Part shown: positions 45,909 through 55,633 of the stretch, in pieces
Position numbering within the stretch: the first letter of the stretch is position 1
Layout of the letters: every line of letters starts with the position of its first letter
Assembly: GCF_001584325.1 (NCBI RefSeq)
Contig: NZ_LSAZ01000041.1
Location: 124,001-188,000, forward strand
Direction of reading: 5' to 3'
DNA: 64,000 nt
Source: Bacillus nakamurai
GTDB taxonomy: Bacteria > Bacillota > Bacilli > Bacillales > Bacillaceae
Notes under the pieces: generated by a model
The model's input: the letters and a program-made list of their open reading frames with translations, nothing else
What the model was told of the DNA's origin: nothing
The model's database searches: none
Program-made: the position numbers and the translations under genes

Positions 45909-45928
45909 TTAGAGCAAATCTAAAAAAA

Positions 45929-46077
45929 CTTATCAAGAGCGGCTGAGGGACTGGACCGATGACGCCCGGCAACCTGCATATGATGCAAGGTGCCGCATCC
46001 AGAAAAATGCATGTCATTTTGAAGATAAGGGCTATATCGGGTCACTGTCTTTCATTCCGCTGGATTGAAAGTTTTTT
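45929..46077 (+). ncRNA. SAM riboswitch (S-box) with terminator
   Basis: The aptamer is closed by CTTATC (45929-45934) and GATAAG (46024-46029). Between them are AGAGCGGCTGAGGGACTGG, GATGACGCCCGGCAACC and AAGGTGCC, in S-box order. A terminator follows at 46049-46077: CTTTCA/TGAAAG plus an inner TCC/GGA, then six T residues. SAM binding should repress the sulfate assimilation operon. Confidence 0.95.
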
Positions 46078-46162
46078 ATATGATGAGAATACCAGATTGA
46101 GGAAAAGACAACCGGCAGAAAGCAACAGCTGTTTGATTGTCTCCGAGAGGAGGAAAGAAAAA

Positions 46163-46864
46163 ATGTTAACGTATGACACATGGGAAGAGCCCGCGATTAC
46201 ATTTCCGGAAGATGATTCTTATAAGGGTGCGCTGTCAGTCCTGAAATGGGCGTACGGACACTACGGAGATCAGCTCGTATATGCGTGCAGCTTCGGAATT
46301 GAGGGGATCGTTCTCATCGACTTAATTTATAAAGTGAAAAAAGACGCAGAAATCGTGTTTCTTGACACGGGTCTTCATTTTAAGGAAACGTACGAAACGA
46401 TTGAAAAAGTCAAAGAGCGGTATCCCGGCCTTAACATCATTTTGAAAAAACCAAACCTTTCTCTTGAGGAACAGGCTGAGGCTCACGGGGATAAACTGTG
46501 GGAAAGAGACCCTAACCAGTGCTGTTTTATCAGAAAGATTCTGCCGTTAAGAGAAGCGCTGTCGGGGCATCCTGCGTGGCTTTCCGGCCTTCGCCGCGAT
46601 CAAGGCCCGAGCCGGGCAAATACGAATTTCCTGAATAAAGACGATAAGTTTCAATCAATTAAAGTGTGTCCGCTGATTCATTGGACATGGAAAGATATCT
46701 GGAGATATTCATCCAAGCATGAGCTGGATTATAATCCCCTTCATGACCAGGGCTATCCGAGCATAGGCTGCAAACCGTGCACCTCGCCTGCGTTTACTGC
46801 GGAAGATTTGCGCAGCGGCAGATGGAACGGCATGGCTAAAACGGAATGCGGCTTGCATGAATAA
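46163..46864 (+). CDS. cysH: APS/PAPS reductase
   Basis: Thioredoxin-dependent reduction of adenylylated sulfate to sulfite. The 233-residue protein has the PP-loop-like start YACSFGIEG and [10 protein letters not shown]. It also carries 4Fe-4S cysteine pairs in NQCCFIRK and GCKPC, which mark the type able to use APS. The catalytic Cys is in the C-terminal ECGLHE. ATG 46163 follows GAGAGGAGG; the open frame upstream runs through the S-box and is not coding. cysP follows after 12 bp. Confidence 0.96.
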   Translation: MLTYDTWEEPAITFPEDDSYKGALSVLKWAYGHYGDQLVYACSFGIEGIVLIDLIYKVKKDAEIVFLDTGLHFKETYETIEKVKERYPGLNIILKKPNLSLEEQAEAHGDKLWERDPNQCCFIRKILPLREALSGHPAWLSGLRRDQGPSRANTNFLNKDDKFQSIKVCPLIHWTWKDIWRYSSKHELDYNPLHDQGYPSIGCKPCTSPAFTAEDLRSGRWNGMAKTECGLHE

Positions 46865-46876
46865 GGGAGCTGCGAA

Positions 46877-47941
46877 ATGGAAATAGCCGCTATTTTATTC
46901 AGCCTGTTTTTTGCCATGAATATCGGAGCCAGCGGCGCTGCGGCTTCGATGGGAGTCGCTTACGGGTCTGGTGCCGTAAAAAAGAAAACCTATGCGCTGT
47001 TCATTTGCGCAGCCGGCGTCCTGTCCGGTGCGGTCATCGGCGGAGGAGAAGTCGTCAAGACAATCAGCTCCGGAATCATTCCGGAACAGACGATTACGCT
47101 CTCTATTGTCTGCATCATTATCGGAGCGGCGGCGCTGTCGCTATTTACGGCAAATGTGCTCGGCATTCCGTTATCGACAAGCGAAGTGACCGTCGGTGCG
47201 ATTGTCGGAGTAGGCGTAGCGTACAAAGTATTATTTTTACAGCATCTTTTCGTGATCGTCATATTTTGGGTGCTGGTTCCGTTTGTCGCTTTCTGCTTTA
47301 CGTATCTCGTTTCGAAGCTGTTTAGTTCTCTGAATATTCGTATCATTTCAACCCGAAAACAGCGGATATTGGGAATTGTGCTGCTTATCGCGGGGTTTGG
47401 AGAAGCTTTTTCAGCCGGAATGAACAACGTGGCAAACGCCGTAGGCCCTTTAGTGGCGGCCGGTGTGCTCAGCGTTTCTAAAGGGACGCTGTACGGAGGT
47501 GTCTTCGTTGCCCTCGGGGCTTTGCTCTTAGGACGCAAGGTGCTTGAAACAAACGGCAAAAAAATTACGAGATTTTCAGCCGGAGAAGGCATTCTGCTTT
47601 CGGGAACCGGAGCGGGTCTTGTCATTATCAGCTCTGTATTCGGATTGCCGGTTCCTTTGGCGCAAGTGACTTCATCGTCAATTATCGGCATCGGAATGGC
47701 CAAAAACGGGCCTAACGTTTTTCATAAACAAGTCGTGAAAACGATGCTGAAAGTATGGATCGTTTCGCCGTTTTTATCACTGTCTATTTCTTACCTGCTT
47801 GTTTCCTTATTATTAAAAGGAGATTACTATTCCATCTTTATGATGGCAAGCGTGCTTTTAGCAGCCGGCGGAGCAGCCAGCCTGATGAAAGCGATCCGTA
47901 AAGAGAAACGCTCTGTCCATGAACAAGGCGGGGGCATTTAA
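46877..47941 (+). CDS. cysP: Sulfate permease CysP (PiT family)
   Basis: Inner-membrane sulfate transporter related to inorganic phosphate transporters; sulfate is the established substrate for this locus in B. subtilis. The 354-residue protein has about ten membrane segments in two inverted halves, with PiT-like signatures in the first (NIGASGAAASMG) and second half (NNVANAVGPLVAAG). It lies between the reductase and sulfurylase genes, which supports the substrate call. Confidence 0.94.
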   Translation: MEIAAILFSLFFAMNIGASGAAASMGVAYGSGAVKKKTYALFICAAGVLSGAVIGGGEVVKTISSGIIPEQTITLSIVCIIIGAAALSLFTANVLGIPLSTSEVTVGAIVGVGVAYKVLFLQHLFVIVIFWVLVPFVAFCFTYLVSKLFSSLNIRIISTRKQRILGIVLLIAGFGEAFSAGMNNVANAVGPLVAAGVLSVSKGTLYGGVFVALGALLLGRKVLETNGKKITRFSAGEGILLSGTGAGLVIISSVFGLPVPLAQVTSSSIIGIGMAKNGPNVFHKQVVKTMLKVWIVSPFLSLSISYLLVSLLLKGDYYSIFMMASVLLAAGGAASLMKAIRKEKRSVHEQGGGI

Positions 47942-47989
47942 CTATTAATCTGAGTTTATTTATCTGTTAACTGGGAGGAACAAATTGTT

Positions 47990-49138
47990 ATGAGTTTAGC
48001 ACCGCACGGAGGAACATTAATTAATCGAGTCAACGAACAATACGACGTTACATCCATTCAAAAGGAAATCGAGTTGGACCTCATTTCGTTTGCTGATTTA
48101 GAGCTGATCGGGATTGGGGGATACAGCCCGATTGAAGGATTTTTTACGGAAAAAGATTACGTGTCAGTCGTTGATAACATGCGTTTGGCATCCGGAACTG
48201 TCTGGTCTCTTCCGATCACGCTTCCGGTAGATTCAGAAAAAGCAGCCGAGCTTGCAATCGGCGACACCGTCAAATTAACATACGGCGGAGAAACATACGG
48301 CGTAGTAGAGATCGAAGATATGTATGCGCCAGACAAACAAAAAGAGGCCATTCATGTGTATAGAACCGACGATGCCGAGCATCCGGGCGTGAAAAAGCTG
48401 TACAGCCGCGGTGATACGTACGTCGGCGGACCGATCACATTAATCAAAAAAGCTTCAAAGCAGTTTCCGGAGTTTACCTTCGAACCTGCTGTAACAAGAC
48501 GCAGCTTTGAAGAAAAAGGCTGGAAAAACATTGTCGGCTTCCAAACGAGAAATCCCGTTCACCGCGCTCACGAATATATTCAAAAAACAGCGCTTGAGAC
48601 GGTTGACGGCCTGTTTTTGAACCCGCTTGTCGGTGAAACAAAATCAGACGATATTCCGGCTGACGTCAGAATGGAAAGCTATCAGGTGCTGCTCGATCAT
48701 TATTATCCGAAAGACCGCGTTTTCCTTGGCGTATTTTTGGCGGCCATGCGGTACGCTGGCCCGAGAGAAGCCATTTTCCACGCGCTTGTCCGAAAAAACT
48801 ACGGCTGCACCCATTTTATCGTCGGCCGCGACCATGCCGGGGTGGGTGATTATTACGGCACGTACGAAGCGCAGGAGCTGTTCGACCAGTTTACGGCAGA
48901 TGAACTCGGGATTACGCCGATGAAATTCGAGCACAGCTTTTTCTGCCAAAAATGCGGCAATATGGCGACGGCCAAAACGTGTCCGCACGAAAGAGAGCAC
49001 CACGTCATTCTTTCAGGTACGAAAGTCAGAGAAATGCTGCGAAGCGGCGTGATGCCGCCGGCGGAATTCAGCCGTCCTGAAGTTGTCGAGGTATTAATAA
49101 AAGGGCTGAAAACGAAAGAAGAAGCAGGCGTTTCTTAA
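47990..49138 (+). CDS. sat: Sulfate adenylyltransferase
   Basis: ATP sulfurylase that activates sulfate to APS. The 382-residue protein has the ATP-binding [11 protein letters not shown] motif near residue 185 and [12 protein letters not shown] later. A C-terminal zinc-type cysteine set ([15 protein letters not shown]) is also present. GGGAGGAA precedes the start at ATG 47990. cysC follows 13 bp downstream, so the next activation step is encoded beside it. Confidence 0.97.
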   Translation: MSLAPHGGTLINRVNEQYDVTSIQKEIELDLISFADLELIGIGGYSPIEGFFTEKDYVSVVDNMRLASGTVWSLPITLPVDSEKAAELAIGDTVKLTYGGETYGVVEIEDMYAPDKQKEAIHVYRTDDAEHPGVKKLYSRGDTYVGGPITLIKKASKQFPEFTFEPAVTRRSFEEKGWKNIVGFQTRNPVHRAHEYIQKTALETVDGLFLNPLVGETKSDDIPADVRMESYQVLLDHYYPKDRVFLGVFLAAMRYAGPREAIFHALVRKNYGCTHFIVGRDHAGVGDYYGTYEAQELFDQFTADELGITPMKFEHSFFCQKCGNMATAKTCPHEREHHVILSGTKVREMLRSGVMPPAEFSRPEVVEVLIKGLKTKEEAGVS

Positions 49139-49151
49139 GGAGGAAAAAAGA

Positions 49152-49745
49152 GTGACGAATCGTGATATTGTGTGGCATGAAGCCTCAATAACGAAAGAAG
49201 AATATCAGCAGAAAAACAATCATAAAAGCTCCATTCTATGGCTCACAGGTTTAAGCGGCTCCGGAAAATCCACCATTGCGAACGCCGCGGCGCGTGAGCT
49301 GTTTGAACAAGGCTATCAAGTGATCGTGCTGGACGGAGATAACATCCGCCATGGATTAAATAAGGATTTAGGTTTTTCTGATGATGACCGCAAGGAAAAT
49401 ATTCGCAGAATCGGCGAAGTGGCAAAGCTTTTCGTTCAGCAGGGCACCATCGTCATCACCGCCTTTATTTCTCCATTCCGTGAAGACAGAGAGCAGGTTC
49501 GCCAGCTGGTGAGTGAAGGTGAATTCAATGAAGTTTACATCAAATGCGATCTCGGCATTTGTGAACAGAGGGACCCGAAAGGCCTGTATAAAAAAGCCAG
49601 AAACGGCGAAATTCCGTTCTTTACGGGAATTGACTCTCCGTATGAGGAGCCGAAAGCGCCTGAGCTCGTACTTGATTCCGGCAAATATGAACGCGAAGAA
49701 TGCACAAGCCAGCTGATTGAATTTGTAAAAAACAACTTAGCATAA
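49152..49745 (+). CDS. cysC: Adenylylsulfate kinase
   Basis: Phosphorylates APS to PAPS. The 197-residue protein has the P-loop LTGLSGSGKST near residue 33, the LDGDNIRHGLN motif, and the FISPFREDRE lid region. GTG 49152 follows AAGGAGG. It is separated from sumT by 123 bp that hold a long-range inverted repeat. Confidence 0.97.
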   Translation: MTNRDIVWHEASITKEEYQQKNNHKSSILWLTGLSGSGKSTIANAAARELFEQGYQVIVLDGDNIRHGLNKDLGFSDDDRKENIRRIGEVAKLFVQQGTIVITAFISPFREDREQVRQLVSEGEFNEVYIKCDLGICEQRDPKGLYKKARNGEIPFFTGIDSPYEEPKAPELVLDSGKYEREECTSQLIEFVKNNLA

Positions 49746-49755
49746 TAAGTCCAAA

Positions 49756-49824
49756 AAGGCCGCGCATTCAGCCGGGTGTCCGTCAGAAGAACGGGATATG
49801 ATAAAATAGCTGATGTGCGGCCTT
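49756..49824. repeat. Long-range inverted repeat in the cysC-sumT gap
   Basis: AAGGCCGCGCAT (49756-49767) and ATGTGCGGCCTT (49813-49824) pair over 12 bp with one G-U, closing a 45-nt loop. The loop contains TATGATAAAAT. No T-run follows, so it is not a standard terminator. Confidence 0.55.
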
Positions 49825-49868
49825 GCGGCTGTTCTGGAAGATTTCAAAACGGATCGGGGAGACATACC

Positions 49869-50642
49869 ATGGGGAAAGTATTTATCGTTGGAGCCGGTCC
49901 GGGAGATCCGGACTTATTAACGGTAAAGGCAATGAAGGCCATTCAGCAAGCTGACGTTATTTTATATGACAGATTAGTAAACAAAGAGATTTTACAATAT
50001 GCCAAAGAAGAAGCGGACTTGATTTACTGCGGTAAGCTCCCTGATTTCCACATCATGAAACAGGATACCATTAACCGTTTCCTTGTGAAATACGCGAAAA
50101 AGGGAAAAACCGTCGTAAGACTCAAAGGGGGCGACCCGTTCGTGTTCGGCCGCGGGGGAGAAGAAGCGGAAACTCTCGCGCAAAACGCCATTCCGTTTGA
50201 GATCGTCCCGGGCATTACATCGGGCATCGCGGCGGCCGCTTACGCCGGCATTCCTGTCACGCACAGGGATGCAAGCTCAAATGTCGCGTTCGTTACCGGC
50301 CATTATAAACAAGAATACGAATTTGAAGAAAAATGGAAAGCGCTGGCGACGGGCATTGATACGCTTGTCATCTACATGGGCATCAAAAATATCCGCCATA
50401 TTGAAAGAATGCTGCTGGAAAACGGCAGAGACGGCGAAACGCCTGCTGCCTTTATTCACTGGGGCACGACTGAGAAGCAAAAGTCAGTTTTCTGCACAGT
50501 GGCTACACTTTCGGAAACGGTGATAAAAGAAGAGATCAAAAATCCGAGCTTAATTGTCATCGGTGATGTCGTCAATTATCACTGTAAGCTGGGCTGGTTT
50601 GAATCGGAACTGAAAAAACAAGATTTGAGCGAGGCGTTGTAA
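49869..50642 (+). CDS. sumT: Uroporphyrinogen-III C-methyltransferase (SumT)
   Basis: SAM-dependent double methylation of uroporphyrinogen III to precorrin-2, the first siroheme step (ylnD in B. subtilis). The 257-residue protein has the SAM-binding signatures VGAGPGDPDLLT at residue 6 and VRLKGGDPFVFGRGGEE near residue 82. ATG 49869 gives the usual MGKVFIVGAG start; an in-frame start at 49776 lies inside the inverted repeat region. Siroheme is the cofactor of sulfite reductase, which links this gene to cysH and its neighbours. Confidence 0.95.
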   Translation: MGKVFIVGAGPGDPDLLTVKAMKAIQQADVILYDRLVNKEILQYAKEEADLIYCGKLPDFHIMKQDTINRFLVKYAKKGKTVVRLKGGDPFVFGRGGEEAETLAQNAIPFEIVPGITSGIAAAAYAGIPVTHRDASSNVAFVTGHYKQEYEFEEKWKALATGIDTLVIYMGIKNIRHIERMLLENGRDGETPAAFIHWGTTEKQKSVFCTVATLSETVIKEEIKNPSLIVIGDVVNYHCKLGWFESELKKQDLSEAL

Positions 50643-51428
50643 ATGAAGCAGGCGATATTATACGTCGGACACGGGAGCCGGCTGAAAAAAGCCCAGACTG
50701 AATCGGCAGCGTTTTTAGAAGGATGCAAGATACATGCAAAAGCTCCTATTCAAGAAATCTGTTTTTTAGAGCTCCAGGAACCGTCTATTGAAACGGGATT
50801 TGAAGGTTGTGTCCATCAAGGCGCCACTCACATTGCTGTGGTGCCTCTCTTGCTGTTGACTGCCGCTCACGCAAAACACGACATTCCGATGGAGATCGCT
50901 CACGCAGCAGCCCGCCATCCCGACGTGCAGGTGACGTACGGCGCTCCGATCGGGGTGGATGATGAGGTCGTAAAAGCGGTATACCAACGTCTCTTAGAAA
51001 CAGGTGGAGCGATTGAACAGGCGAAGATTGTGCTGATCGGAAGAGGAAGTAAAGATCCCGCTGTCAAAAAGGACATCAGTGAAATTGCCGGAAGGCTCAG
51101 CCGGATCGCGCCCGTTAAAGAAGTCATTCCTTGTTTTTTAACCGCCTGTGAGCCGTACTACAAAGAAGTGTTTGCCAAGCTTGCGGAGGATGACGGCACT
51201 CCTGTTTTTATTGTGCCTTATCTGCTGTTTACCGGGCTTTTAATGACAGAGATCGAGCGGGAGGTTCAAAAGCTTCAAACGGTGAATCAGAACGTTTATC
51301 TCGCTTCATATCTGGGCTTTCACCCGCATATTAAGCAGGCATTCTTAAACCGTGTGGCAGAAGCCGCTGAAAATCCTGGCGGTCAGTTTGATTTCAAGGG
51401 GGAATTATATGCTGCCCCTTCACATTAA
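50643..51428 (+). CDS. sirB: Sirohydrochlorin ferrochelatase SirB
   Basis: Inserts ferrous iron into sirohydrochlorin (ylnE). The 261-residue CbiX-type class II chelatase has the metal-binding histidine in YVGHGSRLKKA at residue 10 and a second in LLTAAHAKHDIP near residue 75. The two halves are related by sequence. Its start abuts the sumT stop, and its 3' end overlaps sirC by 20 nt. Confidence 0.95.
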   Translation: MKQAILYVGHGSRLKKAQTESAAFLEGCKIHAKAPIQEICFLELQEPSIETGFEGCVHQGATHIAVVPLLLLTAAHAKHDIPMEIAHAAARHPDVQVTYGAPIGVDDEVVKAVYQRLLETGGAIEQAKIVLIGRGSKDPAVKKDISEIAGRLSRIAPVKEVIPCFLTACEPYYKEVFAKLAEDDGTPVFIVPYLLFTGLLMTEIEREVQKLQTVNQNVYLASYLGFHPHIKQAFLNRVAEAAENPGGQFDFKGELYAAPSH

Positions 51429-51897
51429 CCTCAGCGGAAAAAAAGTGGTCATTGCAGGCGGGGGCAATGTTGCTTTAAGACGGCTGAAAACAGTGCTTCC
51501 GGAACGAGCGGAGATTACTGTGATCAGCCCCGAAGCCCTGCCTGAAATTAAACAATTGGCGGAGAAGGGCCGCATTCGCTGGATTGCCCGCAAAATTGAA
51601 ATGGAGGATCTTTTGCCTGCCTTTTTCATCATCGCGGCGACAAATGACCGGGACGTGAATTTGCAGATTGCCGCAAACGCTTCTGAAACCCAGCTGGTCA
51701 ACTGTGTAAGCAAGGCTGAAAACGGCAGCGTCTATATGCCGAAGATCATCCGCAAAGGCCATATTCAAGTGTCAATATCGACAAGCGGCGCAAGCCCGAA
51801 ACACACCAAACGGCTTGCAGAAAAAATAGACCCGCTGATCGACGCAGAATTGGTTGAAGAAGTGGACCGATTGTTTGAGAAAAGAAGAGGAACATAA
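51409..51897 (+). CDS. sirC: Precorrin-2 dehydrogenase SirC
   Basis: NAD-dependent oxidation of precorrin-2 to sirohydrochlorin (ylnF). The 162-residue protein has the Rossmann loop VVIAGGGNVALRRL near residue 12 and the SISTSGASPKHTKRL motif near residue 124. ATG 51409 follows AAGGGGG and lies inside sirB. This is the last gene of the cysH operon; a symmetrical terminator follows. Confidence 0.95.
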   Translation: MLPLHINLSGKKVVIAGGGNVALRRLKTVLPERAEITVISPEALPEIKQLAEKGRIRWIARKIEMEDLLPAFFIIAATNDRDVNLQIAANASETQLVNCVSKAENGSVYMPKIIRKGHIQVSISTSGASPKHTKRLAEKIDPLIDAELVEEVDRLFEKRRGT

Positions 51898-51933
51898 ATA
51901 CTGCCTGAATGGTGCCGTTGACTGAGTCCCATA

Positions 51934-51995
51934 GAAAAACACCTTTAGCTGAATTTCCGTCCTGCAAACCTAAATTCAGCTAAGGTGTTTTTATT
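51934..51995. terminator. Strong, possibly bidirectional terminator after sirC
   Basis: AAAAACACCTTTAGCTGAATTT pairs with AAATTCAGCTAAGGTGTTTTT, a stem of about 20 bp with one bulge. A-run and T-run flank it, so it can work on both strands. It shares the core AACACCTT/AAGGTGTT with the terminator after the amylase gene. Confidence 0.88.
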
Positions 51996-52107
51996 TTGTA
52001 GGGTTATTCCCGAGCAGCAGACGGAGATACATATCTAAATGCCCTTTTCAATTTACAGCTCATCATAAATGCTTTTTCTGCCTGAGAAAATATAGGAAAA
52101 TGGATAT

Positions 52108-52135
52108 TTGTAACAATTTTCCGTTGCTGTAAAAT
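52108..52135 (+). promoter_or_regulatory. Candidate amylase promoter
   Basis: TTGTAA (52108-52113) and TAAAAT (52130-52135) lie 16 nt apart. The preceding stretch AAAATATAGGAAAATGG strongly recalls the region before B. licheniformis amyL (from memory). Confidence 0.5.
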
Positions 52136-52137
52136 GA

Positions 52138-53721
<1,584 letters not shown>

Positions 53722-53753
53722 GAGAGAGAGGCTGAATAGAATCAGATTTCTGA

Positions 53754-53797
53754 AAAAAACACCTTCAAGTTGAAAACCAACTGAAGGTGTTTTTATT
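53754..53797. terminator. Bidirectional terminator between amylase and rqcH
   Basis: AAAAAACACCTTCAAGTTG pairs with CAACTGAAGGTGTTTTTATTTT. The two genes converge here, and the symmetric A/T-runs suit termination from both sides. Confidence 0.92.
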
Positions 53798-53808
53798 TTG
53801 AAGTTCTT

Positions 53809-55515
53809 TTATTTTTTCAGCCGTATGACAAGGTCGGCATCCGGTGTGACAAATACGGTATGCTGGCTGTCATAGGTCACAAAGCCGGGTTTTGCCCCAT
53901 TAGGTTTTTTAACGTGTCTGATTTTTGTATAGTCAACAGGCACTGATCCGGAATCCTTTGCTTTTGAAAAATAAGCGGCAATTGCTGCTGCTTCCAGAAT
54001 GGATTGTTCATCCGGTTCGCTGCTTTTAATTACGACGTGCGAGCCCGGAATGTCTTTCGTATGAAACCACATATCATCCCTTGCCGCCGCCTTTGTCGTT
54101 AAATACTCATTTTGCTTATTATTTTTTCCGACCAAAATAGTCAGGCCGCTGGAAGATTCATATTGCTCCAAAACGGGCGCAGCCTGTTTGGGCTTTTTCT
54201 GCCCTTTTTGCTGCTTCGGACGCAAGTATTTGCCTTCGATAAGCTCCTCTCTTATTTCATGAATATCCTTTGTTGAAGCGGAAGAGAGCTGCTGGATCAG
54301 CTGATCGAAATAAGCGATTTCTTCCTCGGCCAATCGGATTTGCTCTTTGACGACAGCAACGGAATTTTTCGCTTTTTGATACTTTGTAAAATATATCTGC
54401 GCGTTTTCTGAAGGTGTTTTGTTCGGATTTAAAGGAATGGTGATCACCGGGTTTTCTTCATCGTAATAATTGATGACATCCGCTTCCTTATCTCCTTTTT
54501 TCAGCATGTACAAATTCGCCGTCAGCAGCTCGCCGTATAACTGGAATTCCTTCGCGTTCTCGGAATAGTCGAGCGTTTTTTCAAGCTTCTTGATTTTATT
54601 GGCGTTCTTTTTCCGTTCGTTCACGACAAATCGTTCGAGATCCTGAGCCTGCTGCTTGACGCGGTCGCGCTCTGCTTTTCCGAAATAAAACCGGTCTAAC
54701 AGCCCGCTCAGTGACTGGAAGCCGCGCTCCTCCCCGTTTACATGTGTGAGCCTGAGTAAATAGAAATATTCCTTCCCGCCCGCAGATGTAATATTAGGCG
54801 TAAACTTGTATTCCTTCACCGCTTGAAACATCTCTAACAATGTCTTCGGGAGCGTGATTTTGTTCACCAGTCCCGCTCTGTGGACCGCTTCTTTTGCAAA
54901 AAGCGGGGAAACACCGGAGAAATGCTTGACGATCTGCTGGTCAAGCCGTCCTTCCTGAAAACTGAGATAACGTAAAATATCCTCTTCGTCCGCCGTCAGC
55001 GGCGATATTTTTTCTTGAGCGGGAGGAAGTTTGTAATCATAGCCGGGCAGCACGGTCCGGTAGCTGTTCATGGAAGGTGATAAATGCTTTAAGCCGTCGA
55101 TGATTGTCCCTTCTTCGTCAGTCAAAATTAAGTTGCTGTGCCGCCCCATAATTTCGATGTGAAGCGTTCTTTCGGTTTCATCGCCGATCTCATTTCTGCT
55201 TTTAATGTGAAAAATCATAATCCGGTCTAATCCGGCCTGTTCGATTTTCTCAATAAATCCGCCTTCTATATGCTTTCGGAGCAGCATACAAAACATTGGC
55301 GGCTCGCTCGGATTTTCATAGGCCTGATCAGTCAAATGCACCCGTGAGTAGCTGGGATGGGCTGATAATAATAATTTATGGTTTTTTCCATTTGCACGAA
55401 TATGGAATATCACATCATGCTTAAAAGGCTGATGGACTCTTGTGATCCGGCCTCCGGCAATCTGGCTGTTCAGTTCGTGTGTCATTCCGTATGTAAACAT
55501 GCCATCAAAAGACAT
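53809..55515 (-). CDS. rqcH: Ribosome quality control factor RqcH (NEMF/Rqc2 family)
   Basis: Binds stalled 50S subunits and recruits tRNA-Ala to add C-terminal alanine tails that mark the peptide for degradation. The 568-residue protein starts [10 protein letters not shown] (NFACT-N domain). It has the functional Asp97-Arg98 pair in AGLDRIMIF, two helix-hairpin-helix and coiled-coil regions (about 280-430), and a C-terminal NFACT-R domain with [16 protein letters not shown] 55515 on the minus strand follows AAGGAAAGGG; a GTG three codons upstream is less likely. It is the only minus-strand gene in the window and converges on the amylase. Its pathway partner ylmH is also here. Confidence 0.95.
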   Translation of the reverse strand: MSFDGMFTYGMTHELNSQIAGGRITRVHQPFKHDVIFHIRANGKNHKLLLSAHPSYSRVHLTDQAYENPSEPPMFCMLLRKHIEGGFIEKIEQAGLDRIMIFHIKSRNEIGDETERTLHIEIMGRHSNLILTDEEGTIIDGLKHLSPSMNSYRTVLPGYDYKLPPAQEKISPLTADEEDILRYLSFQEGRLDQQIVKHFSGVSPLFAKEAVHRAGLVNKITLPKTLLEMFQAVKEYKFTPNITSAGGKEYFYLLRLTHVNGEERGFQSLSGLLDRFYFGKAERDRVKQQAQDLERFVVNERKKNANKIKKLEKTLDYSENAKEFQLYGELLTANLYMLKKGDKEADVINYYDEENPVITIPLNPNKTPSENAQIYFTKYQKAKNSVAVVKEQIRLAEEEIAYFDQLIQQLSSASTKDIHEIREELIEGKYLRPKQQKGQKKPKQAAPVLEQYESSSGLTILVGKNNKQNEYLTTKAAARDDMWFHTKDIPGSHVVIKSSEPDEQSILEAAAIAAYFSKAKDSGSVPVDYTKIRHVKKPNGAKPGFVTYDSQHTVFVTPDADLVIRLKK

Positions 55516-55633
55516 ATAAAACACCCTTTCCTTCTTCCTGCATTCGATAATTATAGCATGAAAAGGGACGAGTCAGAATAAGCTTGTTTGTAGAGTGACA
55601 TCTCTAAAGTGAGCAGGGGAGTGGACGAGGGAA

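Noticed and set aside
45959-46162. N-terminal extension of CysH
   Set aside because: The stretch is the S-box aptamer and terminator; CysH begins at 46163 after a strong ribosome site.
47005-47325. Arginine-rich out-of-frame ORF inside cysP
   Set aside because: It follows from the frame-shifted reading of hydrophobic codons; no independent support.
46990-47703. Long minus-strand ORF (237 codons) opposite cysP
   Set aside because: It is the antisense shadow of a well-supported membrane transporter gene; its composition (Pro/Thr/Ala-rich) is the complement of hydrophobic codons, and no ribosome site or promoter is seen.
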